Assembly: GCA_002700385.1 (NCBI GenBank)
Contig: PADC01000008.1
Coordinates: 164,485-228,484 of the forward strand
Origin: Cycloclasticus sp.
GTDB lineage: Bacteria > Pseudomonadota > Gammaproteobacteria > Methylococcales > Cycloclasticaceae
Reading direction: 5' to 3'
Length of the DNA stretch: 64,000 bases
Shown here: one piece after another, positions 41,227 to 51,884 of the stretch
Layout: each line of letters begins with the position of its first letter
Position numbering within the stretch: the first letter of the stretch is position 1
Program-made: the position numbers and the translations under genes
Notes under the pieces: model-generated
Told to the model about the DNA's origin: nothing
What the model saw: only the letters and a program-made list of their open reading frames with translations
Database searches by the model: none

Positions 41227-41646
41227 TTAAGCGCTTAAAGAATCTAACGCTTTTTGGAAACGATTAGCGTGTGAACGCTCCGCTTTTGCTAATGTTTCAA
41301 ACCAGTCGGCAATCTCGTCATGACCTTCATCACGTGCTGTTTTTGCCATACCCGGATACATATCCGTGTACTCATGTGTTTCGCCAGCAATCGCTGCCTT
41401 TAGGTTATCTTCGGTGCCACCGATCGGTAAACCTGTTGCCGGGTCACCTGTCTCTTCCAAGTACTCTAAATGACCATGTGCATGACCTGTTTCACCCTCA
41501 GCAGTCGAACGAAATACTGTCGACACATCGTTATACCCTTCGATGTCAGCTTTGTTTGCGAAGTACAAGTAACGACGATTCGCTTGAGACTCACCAGCAA
41601 ACGCGTCTTTTAAATTCTGTTCTGTTTGAGAACCTTTAAGTGACAT
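41227..41646 (-). CDS. Rubrerythrin, short form without rubredoxin domain
   Basis: The 139-residue ferritin-like protein carries the two diiron half-sites: EGETGHAHGH in helix 2 and ETHEYTDMYPGMAKTA, then AKAERSHANRF near the end. These supply the ExxH ligands. Rubrerythrins reduce hydrogen peroxide in the cytoplasm. The usual C-terminal rubredoxin domain (CxxC pairs) is missing, so an external electron donor is needed; the neighbouring Fe-S protein is a candidate (inference). The ATG at 41646 has GAGGA seven bases before it; the 69-base upstream extension of the frame has no such site and covers the promoter. Confidence 0.93.
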   Translation of the reverse strand: MSLKGSQTEQNLKDAFAGESQANRRYLYFANKADIEGYNDVSTVFRSTAEGETGHAHGHLEYLEETGDPATGLPIGGTEDNLKAAIAGETHEYTDMYPGMAKTARDEGHDEIADWFETLAKAERSHANRFQKALDSLSA

Positions 41647-41686
41647 AATAATTCCTCTATTTATGTTGAATGATATCAAATCTACC

Positions 41687-41715
41687 TTTAGACTTGGTCT
41701 AAGAGTAAAGCTCAA
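41687..41715 (-). promoter_or_regulatory. Rubrerythrin promoter with overlapping operator palindrome
   Basis: On the minus strand TTGAGC (41715-41710) and TCTAAA (41692-41687) are 17 bases apart, a fair sigma-70 promoter. A perfect inverted repeat TTAGAC-TTG-GTCTAA (41688-41702, plus strand) overlaps the -10. This placement suits a repressor site. The regulator is not identifiable. Confidence 0.5.
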
Positions 41716-41835
41716 GATACGTCACCGCCTATTCGATGTCAACATCATTAACGGTGACCTGACTAAGCATCAATAGTGACCTTACCTAACAGATAAGGTA
41801 ACGTACTTCCTTTTAAAAAATCAACGACAATAGTC

Positions 41836-42060
41836 ATGGCTAAAGCAAAAAAACTCGATTTAGAATCATCCCTTCAATCTCTCGAAGAACTGGTTGATCG
41901 AATGGAAAATGGAGGGTTAAGCCTCGAAGAATCACTTAAGGAGTTTGAACAAGGCATTAAATTAATACAGTCTTGCCAAAAGTCGCTCACCGATGCCGAA
42001 CAAAAGGTTGAGATATTATTAAGTAAATCCACGCTCGCCAAACCCGTGGATTTTGATTAA
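41836..42060 (+). CDS. xseB: Exodeoxyribonuclease VII small subunit
   Basis: XseB binds several copies to one XseA to form exonuclease VII, which degrades single-stranded DNA. The 74-residue protein has the diagnostic SLQSLEELVDRMENGGLSLE and FEQGIKLIQSCQKSLTDAEQ helices. Its position just before ispA and dxs is the widely conserved gammaproteobacterial order. It is 23 bases from ispA. Confidence 0.96.
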   Translation: MAKAKKLDLESSLQSLEELVDRMENGGLSLEESLKEFEQGIKLIQSCQKSLTDAEQKVEILLSKSTLAKPVDFD

Positions 42061-42083
42061 TTTCATACCCATTAAGACCCAAC

Positions 42084-42968
42084 ATGACTGCATTTCAACG
42101 GTTTCAACATGAGAAAGTTCAACAAATTGAGGCTGCTTTAGATTCCCTCCTTCCATCTACTCAGCTTGAACCAAAGCAGTTACACGCAGCCATGCGCTAC
42201 TCAACCCTGAATGGTGGAAAACGTATTCGAGCCATGTTGGTCTATGCAACAGGGCATTTACTTGAAATACAACAACAGACACTAGATAGCCTTGCCAGCT
42301 CAATAGAACTCATCCATGCTTATTCCTTGATTCATGATGACCTACCTGCCATGGATGATGATGACTTGCGTCGAGGAAAACCAAGTTGCCACAAGGCGTT
42401 TGATGAAGCAACCGCCATTTTGGCGGGTGACGGACTTTTAACACTGGCATTCAATGCCCTGGCAAAAGCCAAGTGCAGTAGCGAACAAAAAATCACCTGC
42501 ATTCAACTTTTATCTCAAGCAGCGGGTTCTAGAGGTATGGTCGGTGGCCAAGCGATTGATTTGGCAAACGAAGGAAAATCTCTATCCATTGCTGAAATTG
42601 AGAATATGCACCTTCACAAAACAGGGGCACTGATCTGTAGCTGTATCACCTTGGTTGCCAGTTTAAAACTTACCCCCGATGATGCCGAGTATCGTCATTT
42701 AAAACATTATGCAGAATGTATTGGGCTGGCCTTTCAAGTACAAGATGATATTCTCGATGAAACCTCATCAACCGAAACGCTTGGAAAAACTCAAGGCAAG
42801 GATAAACAGGCCGATAAATCCACTTACCCCTCCATTCTAGGTTTAAAGGCATCGAAGGAGTTAACAGAAGATTTATATAACGAAGCACTCCTGAGTTTGT
42901 CACATTTTGATCAACGCACAGAGTACCTTAGAGATATTGCTCAATTTACCATCTCACGGATTTCTTAA
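42084..42968 (+). CDS. ispA: Polyprenyl (farnesyl/geranyl) diphosphate synthase
   Basis: IspA condenses IPP and DMAPP to farnesyl diphosphate for quinone and undecaprenyl lipids. The 294-residue protein has the first aspartate-rich motif DDLPAMDDDDLRRGKPSCHK and the second DDILDETSS, plus GGKRIRAMLVYATG. FARM region residues fit a C15 synthase. It lies between xseB and dxs. Confidence 0.96.
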   Translation: MTAFQRFQHEKVQQIEAALDSLLPSTQLEPKQLHAAMRYSTLNGGKRIRAMLVYATGHLLEIQQQTLDSLASSIELIHAYSLIHDDLPAMDDDDLRRGKPSCHKAFDEATAILAGDGLLTLAFNALAKAKCSSEQKITCIQLLSQAAGSRGMVGGQAIDLANEGKSLSIAEIENMHLHKTGALICSCITLVASLKLTPDDAEYRHLKHYAECIGLAFQVQDDILDETSSTETLGKTQGKDKQADKSTYPSILGLKASKELTEDLYNEALLSLSHFDQRTEYLRDIAQFTISRIS

Positions 42969-43058
42969 GGAAAGGCGCCTTAGCGTAGTATTAACTTGCA
43001 TAGTCTTTACTGGCAAACGATAATACGCAACCTTAAATCAACGCATTATGAAGATTAC

Positions 43059-44927
43059 GTGACAATCACGGCAAAATACCCCATTCTAGATAAAATAAGT
43101 TTACCCGCTGACCTTAGAGGTTTAACGGAAGGCGAACTTATTGATTTAGCAGACGAATTACGCGATTTTCTCATCGCGTCCGTCAGTAAGTCTGGCGGAC
43201 ATCTTTCCGCTGGGTTAGGGACTATTGAGCTCACGATAGCATTGCACTACATTTTTAACACGCCTGATGACAAACTCATCTGGGACGTAGGCCATCAAGC
43301 TTACCCGCACAAAATTTTAACCGGGCGTAAAAATAAAATTTCAACCATCCGTCAGAAAAACGGCATCACCCCTTTTGTTACACGATCAGAAAGTGAATAC
43401 GATGCTTTTGGCGTCGGCCATTCAAGCACATCCATCAGCGCCGCCTTAGGCATGGCCATCGCTGCTGGAATCAATCATGACGCGAAACGTACCGTTGCCA
43501 TTATTGGTGATGGTGGGTTAACCGGCGGCATGGCGTTTGAAGCGTTGAATCATGCAGGTGCATTAGACGCAAATTTACTGGTGATTCTTAACGATAACGA
43601 TATGTCCATTTCCCCGAATGTTGGGGCATTGAAAAATTACCTGGCTAAAATTTTGTCCGGTAAATTTTATACAACGGTTAAAGAAGGCAGCAGAAAGGTC
43701 ATGTCTAATATGCCAAGCGTTTGGGAGTTGGCTAGACGAACTGAAGAACATGTTAAGGGCATGGTAATCCCCGGCACACTGTTCGAGGAAATGGGGTTTA
43801 ATTACATCGGGCCTATCGATGGCCATGATTTGCCCACCTTAGTAAAAACACTTTCCAATTTAAAAGACCTAAAAGGCCCGCAGTTCCTGCATGTTGTTAC
43901 ACAAAAAGGAAAAGGTTACTCTCCCGCAGAGGCCGACCCTATCGGCTACCATGGTGTTTCTAAATTTGATCCTAGCAAAGAAAACTTACCTAAAAAAGCA
44001 ATCAGCTCAGCAACATATTCTGAAGTTTTTGGCCAATGGCTTTGTGATATTGCCAATGAAAATAGCCAAATTGTCGGCATCACGCCGGCTATGCGTGAGG
44101 GTTCTGGTATGGTCGAGTTTGAACAACAATACCCTGAACGCTATTTTGATGTTGGCATAGCTGAACAACATGCTATCACCTTAGCCGCTGGCATGGCCTG
44201 CGAAGGGTTACACCCCGTTGTGGCGATTTATTCAACCTTCCTACAACGTGGTTACGACCAGCTTATTCACGACGTTGCTTTACAAAACTTACCGGTTCTT
44301 TTTGCCATTGATCGTGCGGGCTTGGTTGGCCCTGACGGGCCTACTCACGCTGGATCGTACGATCTTTCGTACCTGCGCTGCTTACCGAATATGATCATCA
44401 TGGCCCCCGCAGACGAAAATGAATGCCGCCTTATGCTGACAACCGGCATTAACTACAACGGCCCTGTTGCCGTGCGTTACCCTCGCGGTAAAGGTCCTGG
44501 TGTCGCAATAAATAACACATTAGATAGCCTGCCAATAGGTCAAGCCTTGACCGTGCGTGAAGGAAAAGATATCGCATTATTAGCGTTTGGCCCAACACTC
44601 TCGCCAGCCTCTGACCTTGCTGAGCAACTCAACGCAACTGTGGTGAATATGCGCTTTGTAAAACCCCTTGATGAGGACATGATCAGAAAAATTGCCGCGT
44701 CTCACAAAACCATTTTTACACTTGAAGAAAATGTCGTTAAAGGCGGCGCTGGAAGTGCTGTAAACGAGTTTATCAACCAAGCGGCGTTGTCAGTCAATAT
44801 TTATAACATCGGTTTACCAGACCGTAATCTTGAGCACGGATCAAGAGAAGAGCTGCTTGAAGAAGCCGGTCTTGATGTGTCTAACATTAAACGAACCATA
44901 CAAGCATACTTAAAAACAAACCCTTAA
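43059..44927 (+). CDS. dxs: 1-deoxy-D-xylulose-5-phosphate synthase
   Basis: Dxs joins pyruvate and glyceraldehyde-3-phosphate with ThDP, the first step of the MEP isoprenoid pathway and a source of ThDP and pyridoxal precursors. Motifs include [55 protein letters not shown] with NDNDMSIS, and [18 protein letters not shown]. The frame is open back to a TTG at 42996, but family proteins start a few residues before KYP; the GTG at 43059 gives [10 protein letters not shown] and 622 residues, close to the usual 620. Neither start has a strong ribosome-binding site. Confidence 0.96.
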   Translation: MTITAKYPILDKISLPADLRGLTEGELIDLADELRDFLIASVSKSGGHLSAGLGTIELTIALHYIFNTPDDKLIWDVGHQAYPHKILTGRKNKISTIRQKNGITPFVTRSESEYDAFGVGHSSTSISAALGMAIAAGINHDAKRTVAIIGDGGLTGGMAFEALNHAGALDANLLVILNDNDMSISPNVGALKNYLAKILSGKFYTTVKEGSRKVMSNMPSVWELARRTEEHVKGMVIPGTLFEEMGFNYIGPIDGHDLPTLVKTLSNLKDLKGPQFLHVVTQKGKGYSPAEADPIGYHGVSKFDPSKENLPKKAISSATYSEVFGQWLCDIANENSQIVGITPAMREGSGMVEFEQQYPERYFDVGIAEQHAITLAAGMACEGLHPVVAIYSTFLQRGYDQLIHDVALQNLPVLFAIDRAGLVGPDGPTHAGSYDLSYLRCLPNMIIMAPADENECRLMLTTGINYNGPVAVRYPRGKGPGVAINNTLDSLPIGQALTVREGKDIALLAFGPTLSPASDLAEQLNATVVNMRFVKPLDEDMIRKIAASHKTIFTLEENVVKGGAGSAVNEFINQAALSVNIYNIGLPDRNLEHGSREELLEEAGLDVSNIKRTIQAYLKTNP

Positions 44928-44952
44928 TCTGGCTTAAACAGCTTATTAGACT

Positions 44953-45735
44953 ATGACCATCGAAGACGTACAAAATCATCCTGACACTAGAAACATAGCC
45001 ATCAACAAAGTAGGCATCAAGGATATTCGTCACCCATTTATTTTCATTGATAAAGAAGGTCATCAACAAGCAACCGTTGGTACATTCAATCTATCGGTGA
45101 ATTTACCTCACCATCAAAAAGGCACACACATGTCTCGCTTTGTGGCCCTACTCAATGAAGACTGTCAGCAATTATCAATTAAAAGTTTTAGTGCACTACT
45201 AGAAAAAATGACACTTAAGTTGGAAGCTGAGACAGGTTACATCAACACCGAATTTTTATATTTCGTCAATAAAGCCGCGCCTGTCTCTGGGGTAAAAAGC
45301 TTACTCGACTATCAAATAAAACTCGAGGGTCAATGGACTAACGATGTCACAAAAATCCATGTCAGTGTTGTTATACCTGTCACGAGCTTATGCCCCTGTT
45401 CAAAGAAAATTTCTGAATATGGTGCACACAATCAACGTTCTCATATTACTGTTAGTGCTGCAATTACAGGCAATATTTGCCTTGAAGATATTATCCAACT
45501 TGTTGAAAAACAAGCATCGAGTGAGCTGTATAGCCTTCTCAAAAGGCCAGATGAAAAATATGTCACCGAACTTGCTTATGACAACCCGAAGTTTGTCGAA
45601 GATGTGGTTAGGGATATTGCCGCTGCATTAAATGAAGAAGAGCGAATCTTATCCTATACCCTGGAAGCAGAAAACTTTGAATCCATACATAATCACTCGG
45701 CATACGCAGTGATTGAGAATAACAAATTAACTTAA
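44953..45735 (+). CDS. folE2: GTP cyclohydrolase FolE2 (type IB)
   Basis: FolE2 makes dihydroneopterin triphosphate from GTP for folate and queuosine; it is the zinc-independent alternative to FolE. The 260-residue protein has the family motifs [24 protein letters not shown] and [20 protein letters not shown], which holds the active-site Cys. It lies 25 bases after dxs and 17 before pckA. Bacteria with FolE2 often use it when zinc is scarce; whether FolE is also present is unknown here. Confidence 0.95.
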   Translation: MTIEDVQNHPDTRNIAINKVGIKDIRHPFIFIDKEGHQQATVGTFNLSVNLPHHQKGTHMSRFVALLNEDCQQLSIKSFSALLEKMTLKLEAETGYINTEFLYFVNKAAPVSGVKSLLDYQIKLEGQWTNDVTKIHVSVVIPVTSLCPCSKKISEYGAHNQRSHITVSAAITGNICLEDIIQLVEKQASSELYSLLKRPDEKYVTELAYDNPKFVEDVVRDIAAALNEEERILSYTLEAENFESIHNHSAYAVIENNKLT

Positions 45736-45752
45736 TAATACCGGAGCCCCCA

Positions 45753-47357
45753 ATGTCTAATACCATAGACCTCAGTCAATATGGAATAACTGATGCCAAT
45801 GAAATTATCCATAATCCTTCATATGACCTTCTATTTGAAGAGGAAACCCGGGAAGATTTAACTGGATATGAAAAAGGGACAGTGAGCAATTTAGGTGCTG
45901 TTGCCGTTGATACAGGCATCTTCACCGGACGTTCTCCGAAAGACAAATATATCGTCATGGACGATGTATCTCGCGATACCGTATGGTGGTCTACTCAAGG
46001 TAAAAACGATAACAAACCTTTATCTGAAGAAAACTGGGGAAACCTTAAAAAAATCGTAACCAATCAATTATCAGGCCAGCGTCTCTTTGTTGTCGATACA
46101 TTTTGTGGTGCCAACAAAGACACCCGTTTGTCGGTCCGATTTATTGTGGAAGTCGCCTGGCAGGCACACTTTGTCAAAAATATGTTTATTCGCCCGACTG
46201 AAGAAGAGCTTAAAGATTTTGAGCCTGATTTTGTTGTTTTAAATGGCGCTAAAACGAACAACCCTGACTGGAAAGAACACGGCCTTAATTCAGAAAACTT
46301 TATCGCCTTTAACCTGAGCGAAAAAATGCAACTGATTGGTGGCACTTGGTATGGCGGTGAAATGAAAAAAGGCATGTTCAGTATGATGAACTACCTGCTC
46401 CCCTTACGTGGCATTGCCTCCATGCACTGCTCAGCTAATATCGGCAAGAAAGGCGATGTTGCCATTTTCTTTGGTCTATCTGGTACGGGAAAAACAACGT
46501 TATCAACAGATAAAGATCGCCAATTGATTGGTGACGATGAACACGGTTGGGATGATGACGGTATCTTCAATTTTGAAGGCGGCTGTTATGCAAAAGTCAT
46601 TAATTTAAGCAAAGAAGATGAACCTGAAATTTATGGCGCTATTCGGCGCAATGCCCTCTTAGAAAATGTCACGCTATCGGACGATAATGTTATTCAATTT
46701 GCTGATAACTCTAAAACAGAAAATACCCGTGTTTCATACCCCATTGACCATATCGATAATATCGTCAAACCCATCTCAAAAGGTGGTCATGCAAAAAAAG
46801 TTATTTTCTTAACAGCTGATGCGTTTGGCGTCACGCCGCCTGTTTCAAAGTTAACACCTGAACAGACGAAATATTACTTCTTATCCGGCTTTACAGCAAA
46901 ATTAGCCGGTACCGAACGAGGCATTACGGAACCAACGCCCACTTTCTCGGCTGCTTTTGGTGCCGCCTTCTTGTCATTGCATCCGACAAAGTACGCACAG
47001 GAACTCGTCAAACGGATGGAAGCGGTTGGTGCTGAGGCTTATTTGGTCAACACCGGCTGGAACGGTAGCGGAAAACGCATTTCTATTAAAGACACACGTG
47101 GCATCATCAACGCAATTCTTGATGGCTCGATTGAAAAAGCCGACACAAAACGGATTCCTTTTTTCAACCTGGACATTCCCACCGCTTTACCTGGGGTTGA
47201 TGAAACGATTCTTGATCCACGAAACACGTATGAAAACCCCGAGGATTGGAATAAACGCGCACATGAATTGGCACACCTTTTTATCATGAATTTTGAAAAG
47301 TACACCGATAACGACGAAGGTCAGTCACTTGTCGAAGCGGGACCAAAAATTGATTAA
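45753..47357 (+). CDS. pckA: Phosphoenolpyruvate carboxykinase (ATP)
   Basis: PckA converts oxaloacetate and ATP to PEP, the entry to gluconeogenesis. The 534-residue protein has the P-loop [29 protein letters not shown] near the start, [16 protein letters not shown] and [19 protein letters not shown] seven bases before the ATG supports the start. It ends at a strong terminator. Presence suggests growth on acids that enter as TCA intermediates. Confidence 0.97.
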   Translation: MSNTIDLSQYGITDANEIIHNPSYDLLFEEETREDLTGYEKGTVSNLGAVAVDTGIFTGRSPKDKYIVMDDVSRDTVWWSTQGKNDNKPLSEENWGNLKKIVTNQLSGQRLFVVDTFCGANKDTRLSVRFIVEVAWQAHFVKNMFIRPTEEELKDFEPDFVVLNGAKTNNPDWKEHGLNSENFIAFNLSEKMQLIGGTWYGGEMKKGMFSMMNYLLPLRGIASMHCSANIGKKGDVAIFFGLSGTGKTTLSTDKDRQLIGDDEHGWDDDGIFNFEGGCYAKVINLSKEDEPEIYGAIRRNALLENVTLSDDNVIQFADNSKTENTRVSYPIDHIDNIVKPISKGGHAKKVIFLTADAFGVTPPVSKLTPEQTKYYFLSGFTAKLAGTERGITEPTPTFSAAFGAAFLSLHPTKYAQELVKRMEAVGAEAYLVNTGWNGSGKRISIKDTRGIINAILDGSIEKADTKRIPFFNLDIPTALPGVDETILDPRNTYENPEDWNKRAHELAHLFIMNFEKYTDNDEGQSLVEAGPKID

Positions 47358-47380
47358 GCTCAAATTTTAGTGTTTCAAAA

Positions 47381-47407
47381 AAGGCCATGTACTTTCATGG
47401 CCTTTTT
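47381..47407 (+). terminator. Rho-independent terminator after pckA
   Basis: AAGGCCATG (47381-47389) pairs with CATGGCCTT (47396-47404) over a six-base loop, then TTTT. The open frame that begins at 47387 crosses this element, which is one reason to start the next gene at 47456. Confidence 0.9.
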
Positions 47408-47455
47408 TTATGGTATCGTAAAGGCATCAATCGCGTTCACACTGGTGAGGTTCTT

Positions 47456-49147
47456 ATGACAGGCAACTCTTTGGATAACATACGGCCGGGCGATAAAAAA
47501 CAACGTAGGGGCAGAACCTATCCACGGGGGCGCCAACTTGACCCCACCGCTCTAATAGAGATCCAAAAACTTCTTACTGACAAACCCCGTCAACCTGATT
47601 TACTGATTGAATATTTGCATCTTATACAAGATAAGTGGGGCTATATCAGCTCCTCGCACTTGATGGCTTTAGCCAGCGAACTCAAACTTTCCCAAGCGGC
47701 CGTTTATGAAGTGGCTACGTTTTATCATCATTTTGATGTCATTAAAGAAAACGAGGTGCCCCCACCAGAAACAACGATTCGCATTTGCCAATCCCTCAGT
47801 TGTAGCCTGAACGGTTCATCAGGTTTATTAAAAGAGCTTATCGATCAATCCCCTGATAATACCCGCATCGTTTCAGCACCGTGTATGGGTTTATGCAACC
47901 AAGCACCCGCTGCCGCTGTCAATAAACATTATCTTGGTAACGTATCAACCGACTCACTCATCACGGCAACGAAATCCAGTCAAAAGAACCCCATCCTACC
48001 CAGCTATCAAGACTATGAGCAATACATAAAAGCCTCGGGTTACCAGTCGCTTAAAAAAATGGACTCTCATCAACTGTCTGCTGATACAGTCTTGGATACG
48101 ATAGAGAAAAGTGGTTTAAGAGGCCTAGGCGGTGCCGGATTTCCAACCGCCAGCAAATTGCGGATCGTCAGAAATGAGCCTTCCCCCCGTTATCTTTGTG
48201 TCAATGCAGACGAAGGGGAACCCGGCACCTTTAAAGACCGTCACTATCTCTCTACGGAACCTCATCGCGTTTTAGAAGGTATGTTAATGGCTGCTCGCGT
48301 TATTGATGCCAGTAAAATCTATATTTATTTACGGGATGAATATGCCGCTATTTATCAGGTACTGCAACGCGAAATACAACAACTTATTCACCATCAGCAC
48401 ACAAAGGACGGTTTTATAGAAATAAGGCGAGGAGCGGGTGCTTACATCTGCGGTGAAGAATCTGCCATGCTGGAATCGATCGAGGGTAAACGAGGCCTAC
48501 CTCGTCAGCGCCCCCCCTATGTTGCTCATCAGGGCTTATTTGGTCGCCCAACCTTGGTGCAAAATGTAGAAACGCTTTATTGGATACCCAGTCTTCTCGA
48601 AAAAGGAGCCGACTGGTTTAAAAACCAGGGAAAAAATGGTGCCGCTGGACTTCGTTCCTTTTCTGTTTCTGGACGTGTTAAAAAGCCCGGTGTTATTGTT
48701 TCCCCTGCCGGTATTACTGTCCGAGAGCTGATCGAGTCAGCTGGCGGAATGCTTGATGGGCATCAGTTTAAAGCCTATTTGCCCGGTGGGGCATCGGGCG
48801 GAATTTTACCTGCCTCACTCGATCAAATCCCCCTAGATTTTGGTAATTTAGAAGAATACGGCTGCTTCATCGGTTCACATGCCGTTGTAATACTGTCCGA
48901 TAAAGACAGCATTAAAAACACCTGCCAAAACTTATTAAGTTTCTTTCAAGATGAAAGTTGTGGACAATGTGCGCCTTGCCGAATTGGTTGTGAGAAAGCC
49001 AATATATTGCTGACTGAAAATACATGGAACAAACCTTTATTAAAAGAATTAAGTCACATCATGGCTGATGCGTCTATTTGTGGTCTTGGCCAAGCTGCAC
49101 CTAACCCGATTCTTTCCAGCATTCAATATTTTGAAGATGAGGTCTGA
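47456..49147 (+). CDS. fdhB: NAD-dependent formate dehydrogenase beta subunit (fused NuoE-NuoF)
   Basis: The 563-residue cytoplasmic protein is a fusion. Residues ~25-165 are a NuoE-like thioredoxin-fold [2Fe-2S] domain (CQSLSC...CMGLC). Residues ~195-563 are NuoF-like, with FMN/NADH sites (SGLRGLGGAGFPTASK, NADEGEPGTFKDRHY, GAGAYICGEESAMLESIEGK) and a [4Fe-4S] motif (CGQCAPCRIGC). It passes electrons from the alpha subunit to NAD. A similar fusion is known for Methylobacterium extorquens FDH1. GAGG before the ATG at 47456 supports the start. It is one base from fdhA. Confidence 0.92.
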   Translation: MTGNSLDNIRPGDKKQRRGRTYPRGRQLDPTALIEIQKLLTDKPRQPDLLIEYLHLIQDKWGYISSSHLMALASELKLSQAAVYEVATFYHHFDVIKENEVPPPETTIRICQSLSCSLNGSSGLLKELIDQSPDNTRIVSAPCMGLCNQAPAAAVNKHYLGNVSTDSLITATKSSQKNPILPSYQDYEQYIKASGYQSLKKMDSHQLSADTVLDTIEKSGLRGLGGAGFPTASKLRIVRNEPSPRYLCVNADEGEPGTFKDRHYLSTEPHRVLEGMLMAARVIDASKIYIYLRDEYAAIYQVLQREIQQLIHHQHTKDGFIEIRRGAGAYICGEESAMLESIEGKRGLPRQRPPYVAHQGLFGRPTLVQNVETLYWIPSLLEKGADWFKNQGKNGAAGLRSFSVSGRVKKPGVIVSPAGITVRELIESAGGMLDGHQFKAYLPGGASGGILPASLDQIPLDFGNLEEYGCFIGSHAVVILSDKDSIKNTCQNLLSFFQDESCGQCAPCRIGCEKANILLTENTWNKPLLKELSHIMADASICGLGQAAPNPILSSIQYFEDEV

Positions 49148-49148
49148 T

Positions 49149-51884
49149 ATGGACAAACTTATTTCATTTTCTTTAGATGACCAACAGGTTACCGCCTCAC
49201 CTGATGAAACCATTTGGCAAATTGCAAAAAGGCTTGGTCATACAATCCCTCATTTATGTTTTAACGACAAACCAAATTATCGACCCGATGGCAACTGTAG
49301 GACTTGCATGGTAGAAATTGAGGGTGAACGAACCTTAGCCGCCTCGTGCTGCCGAAAACCAGACAATGGCATGGTCATCCATACACAAAGCAAACGCGCC
49401 ATTAGTATAAGACAGGGTGTGATGGAACTCTTAAACACTGACATAAATCAAAATGTCGCTGTTAAATCCAACTTTGCCGAGCTTGCTCAGTCGATGAACA
49501 TCGATCCATATCGCTTTCCAAAAACGCAACAACAACAACAACAAAATGACGACTCTCACCCTGCTATTACCGTTAAACTCGATGCCTGTATCCATTGCAA
49601 TTTGTGTGTGAGAGCTTGCCGTGAAATTCAGGTGAATGATGTCATTGGTTTATCCCAACGGGGGGCAAAAGAAAAAATTACTTTTGACTTTGACGACCCC
49701 ATGGGAGATTCCACCTGCGTTGCCTGTGGTGAATGTGTCCAAGTTTGTCCTACCGGTGCACTTAAAGAATCGCAACTCACATCAGACTTAAAAACCGATG
49801 AAGCGCCGGTACGTTCCATTTGCCCTTACTGCGGTGTTGGTTGCCAGGTAAATCTCCATACCAGCAATAACAAAATCACCTTCGTAGAGGGAGCAAATGG
49901 CCCTTCAAATGAAGGTCGCTTATGCGTTAAAGGTCGCTTTGGCTATGATTATATTACTTCTGAGCAACGCCTCACTGAGCCATTAATAAGATTAGAGGGT
50001 AGGGAAAAAGGGATTAATATTGATCCCGAAAACCCTCTGAGCCACTTCAGAAAAGCTACTTGGGCAGAGGCTTTAGATAAAGCTGCCAATGGTTTTTTGG
50101 CTCATAAACAACAGTATGGCGGACACGCTCTAGCCGGTTTTGGCTCAGCGAAATGCTCCAATGAAGAAGCTTATCTTTTTCAAAAATTGATTCGAGCGGG
50201 CTTTGGAACAAACAATGTCGATCATTGTACACGCTTATGTCATGCCTCATCAGTCGCTGCCTTGATGGAAACAATTGGCTCTGGCGCCGTAACAGCCCCT
50301 TTTATGGCTGTACAGCAGAGCGATGTCATTATTGTTATTGGTTCAAATCCCAGTGAAAATCACCCTGTCGCCGCCACCTATTTTAAACAGGCTGTTCAAC
50401 GCGGTGCCAAACTGATTGTAATGGATCCTAGAGCTCAGGCATTAAAACAACACGCAACACATATGCTTCAGTTCTCACCGGGAAGTGATGTCGCCCTACT
50501 GAACGCCATGATGCACGTCATCGTTAGCGAAAAATTGTATAACCAGCACTATATTCAACAATATACTTCCGGATTTAAAGAACTCGCTGAGCACCTTACA
50601 AAATTCTCTCCTGAAAAAATGCAATCTATCTGCGGCGTTGATGCAGAAACCATCAAAACCGTTGCCCGCACTTATGCCCAAGCCGATGCCGGTATTATTT
50701 TCTGGGGCATGGGTGTTGCACAACATACCCATGGAACGGACAATGCACGCTGCCTTATTTCGCTGGCGCTGATGTGTGGGCATATTGGCAAACCTGGAAC
50801 CGGCCTACACCCCTTACGTGGGCAAAACAATGTTCAAGGTGCATCCGATGCTGGCCTGATCCCGATGTTTTTTCCCAATTATCAAAAAACAAACGACCCT
50901 AAGGCCATTGCTCATTTTGAATCGTTATGGGCCACCAGGCTTTCTCAAAAAGAAGGGCTGACCGTTGTCGATATCATCCATGCCATTCATGCTGATGAAA
51001 TAAAATCAATGTACATTATGGGTGAAAATCCAGCCATGTCCGACCCTAATCTCAGTCATGCAAGGGCAGCCTTGGCCAAACTTGATCATTTAGTTGTTCA
51101 AGATATTTTTCTGACTGAAACGGCTATGTTCGCTGATGTCATCTTACCCGCTGCTGCTTGGCCTGAAAAAACAGGCACTGTCACTAACACCAATCGCCAG
51201 GTTCAAATGGGACGCCAAGCCATTAAGCCACCCGGCCATGCTAAACCTGATTGGTGGATTACAAACCAAATTGCCCAACGATTAGGGTTAAGCACTGACT
51301 ATAGCCAACCCAAAGATATTTACCTCGAAATGCAGACAGCGATGAGCTCCCTAAAAAATATAGACTGGGATCGCCTTGATGCTGAACATTCTGTCACCTA
51401 CCCTTGTCCTGCTCCTGATCAAGCAGGTTTCGATATTGTTTTTGCTGACGGCTTCCCTACAGCCGACAAACGGGGAAAATTTGTTCCAGCCGATGTACTT
51501 CCTCCAAACGACCCCTTGGATGAAAAATATTCCTTCATTCTGACGACTGGCCGCTTATTAGAGCATTGGCACACGGGTGCTATCTCTCGTCGCAGTGACC
51601 TTTTAAATACGCTAGAACCCGAAGCGTTTGTACAAATGAACCAAACAGACTGTATGCAACTTAATATTCAGCCAGGTGATACCGTTCAAGTGACGAGCCG
51701 TCGAGGCTCAATTCAAATCAAAGTACGCATTGATGATAAAGTTCAGCCTGGCTTGGTCTTTATTCCGTTTGCTTTTGTTGAGTCATCTGCAAACCTTCTT
51801 ACCAGTGAAGACTTGGATCCATCTGGGAAAATTCCAGAATTTAAGTATTCTGCTGTGAGCATCACAGTCCCCGAGCATGCCTAA
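49149..51884 (+). CDS. fdhA: Formate dehydrogenase alpha subunit (molybdo/tungsto-enzyme)
   Basis: FdhA oxidises formate to CO2. The 911-residue protein has an N-terminal NuoG-like [2Fe-2S] part (CFNDKPNYRPDGNCRTCMVE), two [4Fe-4S] clusters (CIHCNLCVRAC, CVACGECVQVCPTGAL), and the catalytic domain with CPYCGVGCQVNL and GRLCVKG for its own cluster. Cys364 in DHCTRLCHASSVA is the Mo/W ligand, so this is a Cys rather than selenocysteine form. A short glutamine run (~residue 125) links domains. The ATG at 49149 has GAGG; an in-frame upstream extension lies inside fdhB. It overlaps mobA by eight bases. Confidence 0.95.
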   Translation: MDKLISFSLDDQQVTASPDETIWQIAKRLGHTIPHLCFNDKPNYRPDGNCRTCMVEIEGERTLAASCCRKPDNGMVIHTQSKRAISIRQGVMELLNTDINQNVAVKSNFAELAQSMNIDPYRFPKTQQQQQQNDDSHPAITVKLDACIHCNLCVRACREIQVNDVIGLSQRGAKEKITFDFDDPMGDSTCVACGECVQVCPTGALKESQLTSDLKTDEAPVRSICPYCGVGCQVNLHTSNNKITFVEGANGPSNEGRLCVKGRFGYDYITSEQRLTEPLIRLEGREKGINIDPENPLSHFRKATWAEALDKAANGFLAHKQQYGGHALAGFGSAKCSNEEAYLFQKLIRAGFGTNNVDHCTRLCHASSVAALMETIGSGAVTAPFMAVQQSDVIIVIGSNPSENHPVAATYFKQAVQRGAKLIVMDPRAQALKQHATHMLQFSPGSDVALLNAMMHVIVSEKLYNQHYIQQYTSGFKELAEHLTKFSPEKMQSICGVDAETIKTVARTYAQADAGIIFWGMGVAQHTHGTDNARCLISLALMCGHIGKPGTGLHPLRGQNNVQGASDAGLIPMFFPNYQKTNDPKAIAHFESLWATRLSQKEGLTVVDIIHAIHADEIKSMYIMGENPAMSDPNLSHARAALAKLDHLVVQDIFLTETAMFADVILPAAAWPEKTGTVTNTNRQVQMGRQAIKPPGHAKPDWWITNQIAQRLGLSTDYSQPKDIYLEMQTAMSSLKNIDWDRLDAEHSVTYPCPAPDQAGFDIVFADGFPTADKRGKFVPADVLPPNDPLDEKYSFILTTGRLLEHWHTGAISRRSDLLNTLEPEAFVQMNQTDCMQLNIQPGDTVQVTSRRGSIQIKVRIDDKVQPGLVFIPFAFVESSANLLTSEDLDPSGKIPEFKYSAVSITVPEHA

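Noticed and set aside
41271-41639. 122-codon open frame opposite rubrerythrin
   Set aside because: It is an antisense shadow of a well-supported gene and shows no family features.
47387-47455. N-terminal extension of the formate dehydrogenase beta subunit
   Set aside because: It crosses the pckA terminator and lacks a ribosome-binding site; GAGG favours 47456.
49149-51884. Selenocysteine form of formate dehydrogenase
   Set aside because: The metal-binding residue is encoded as Cys (RLCHASS) and there is no in-frame TGA.
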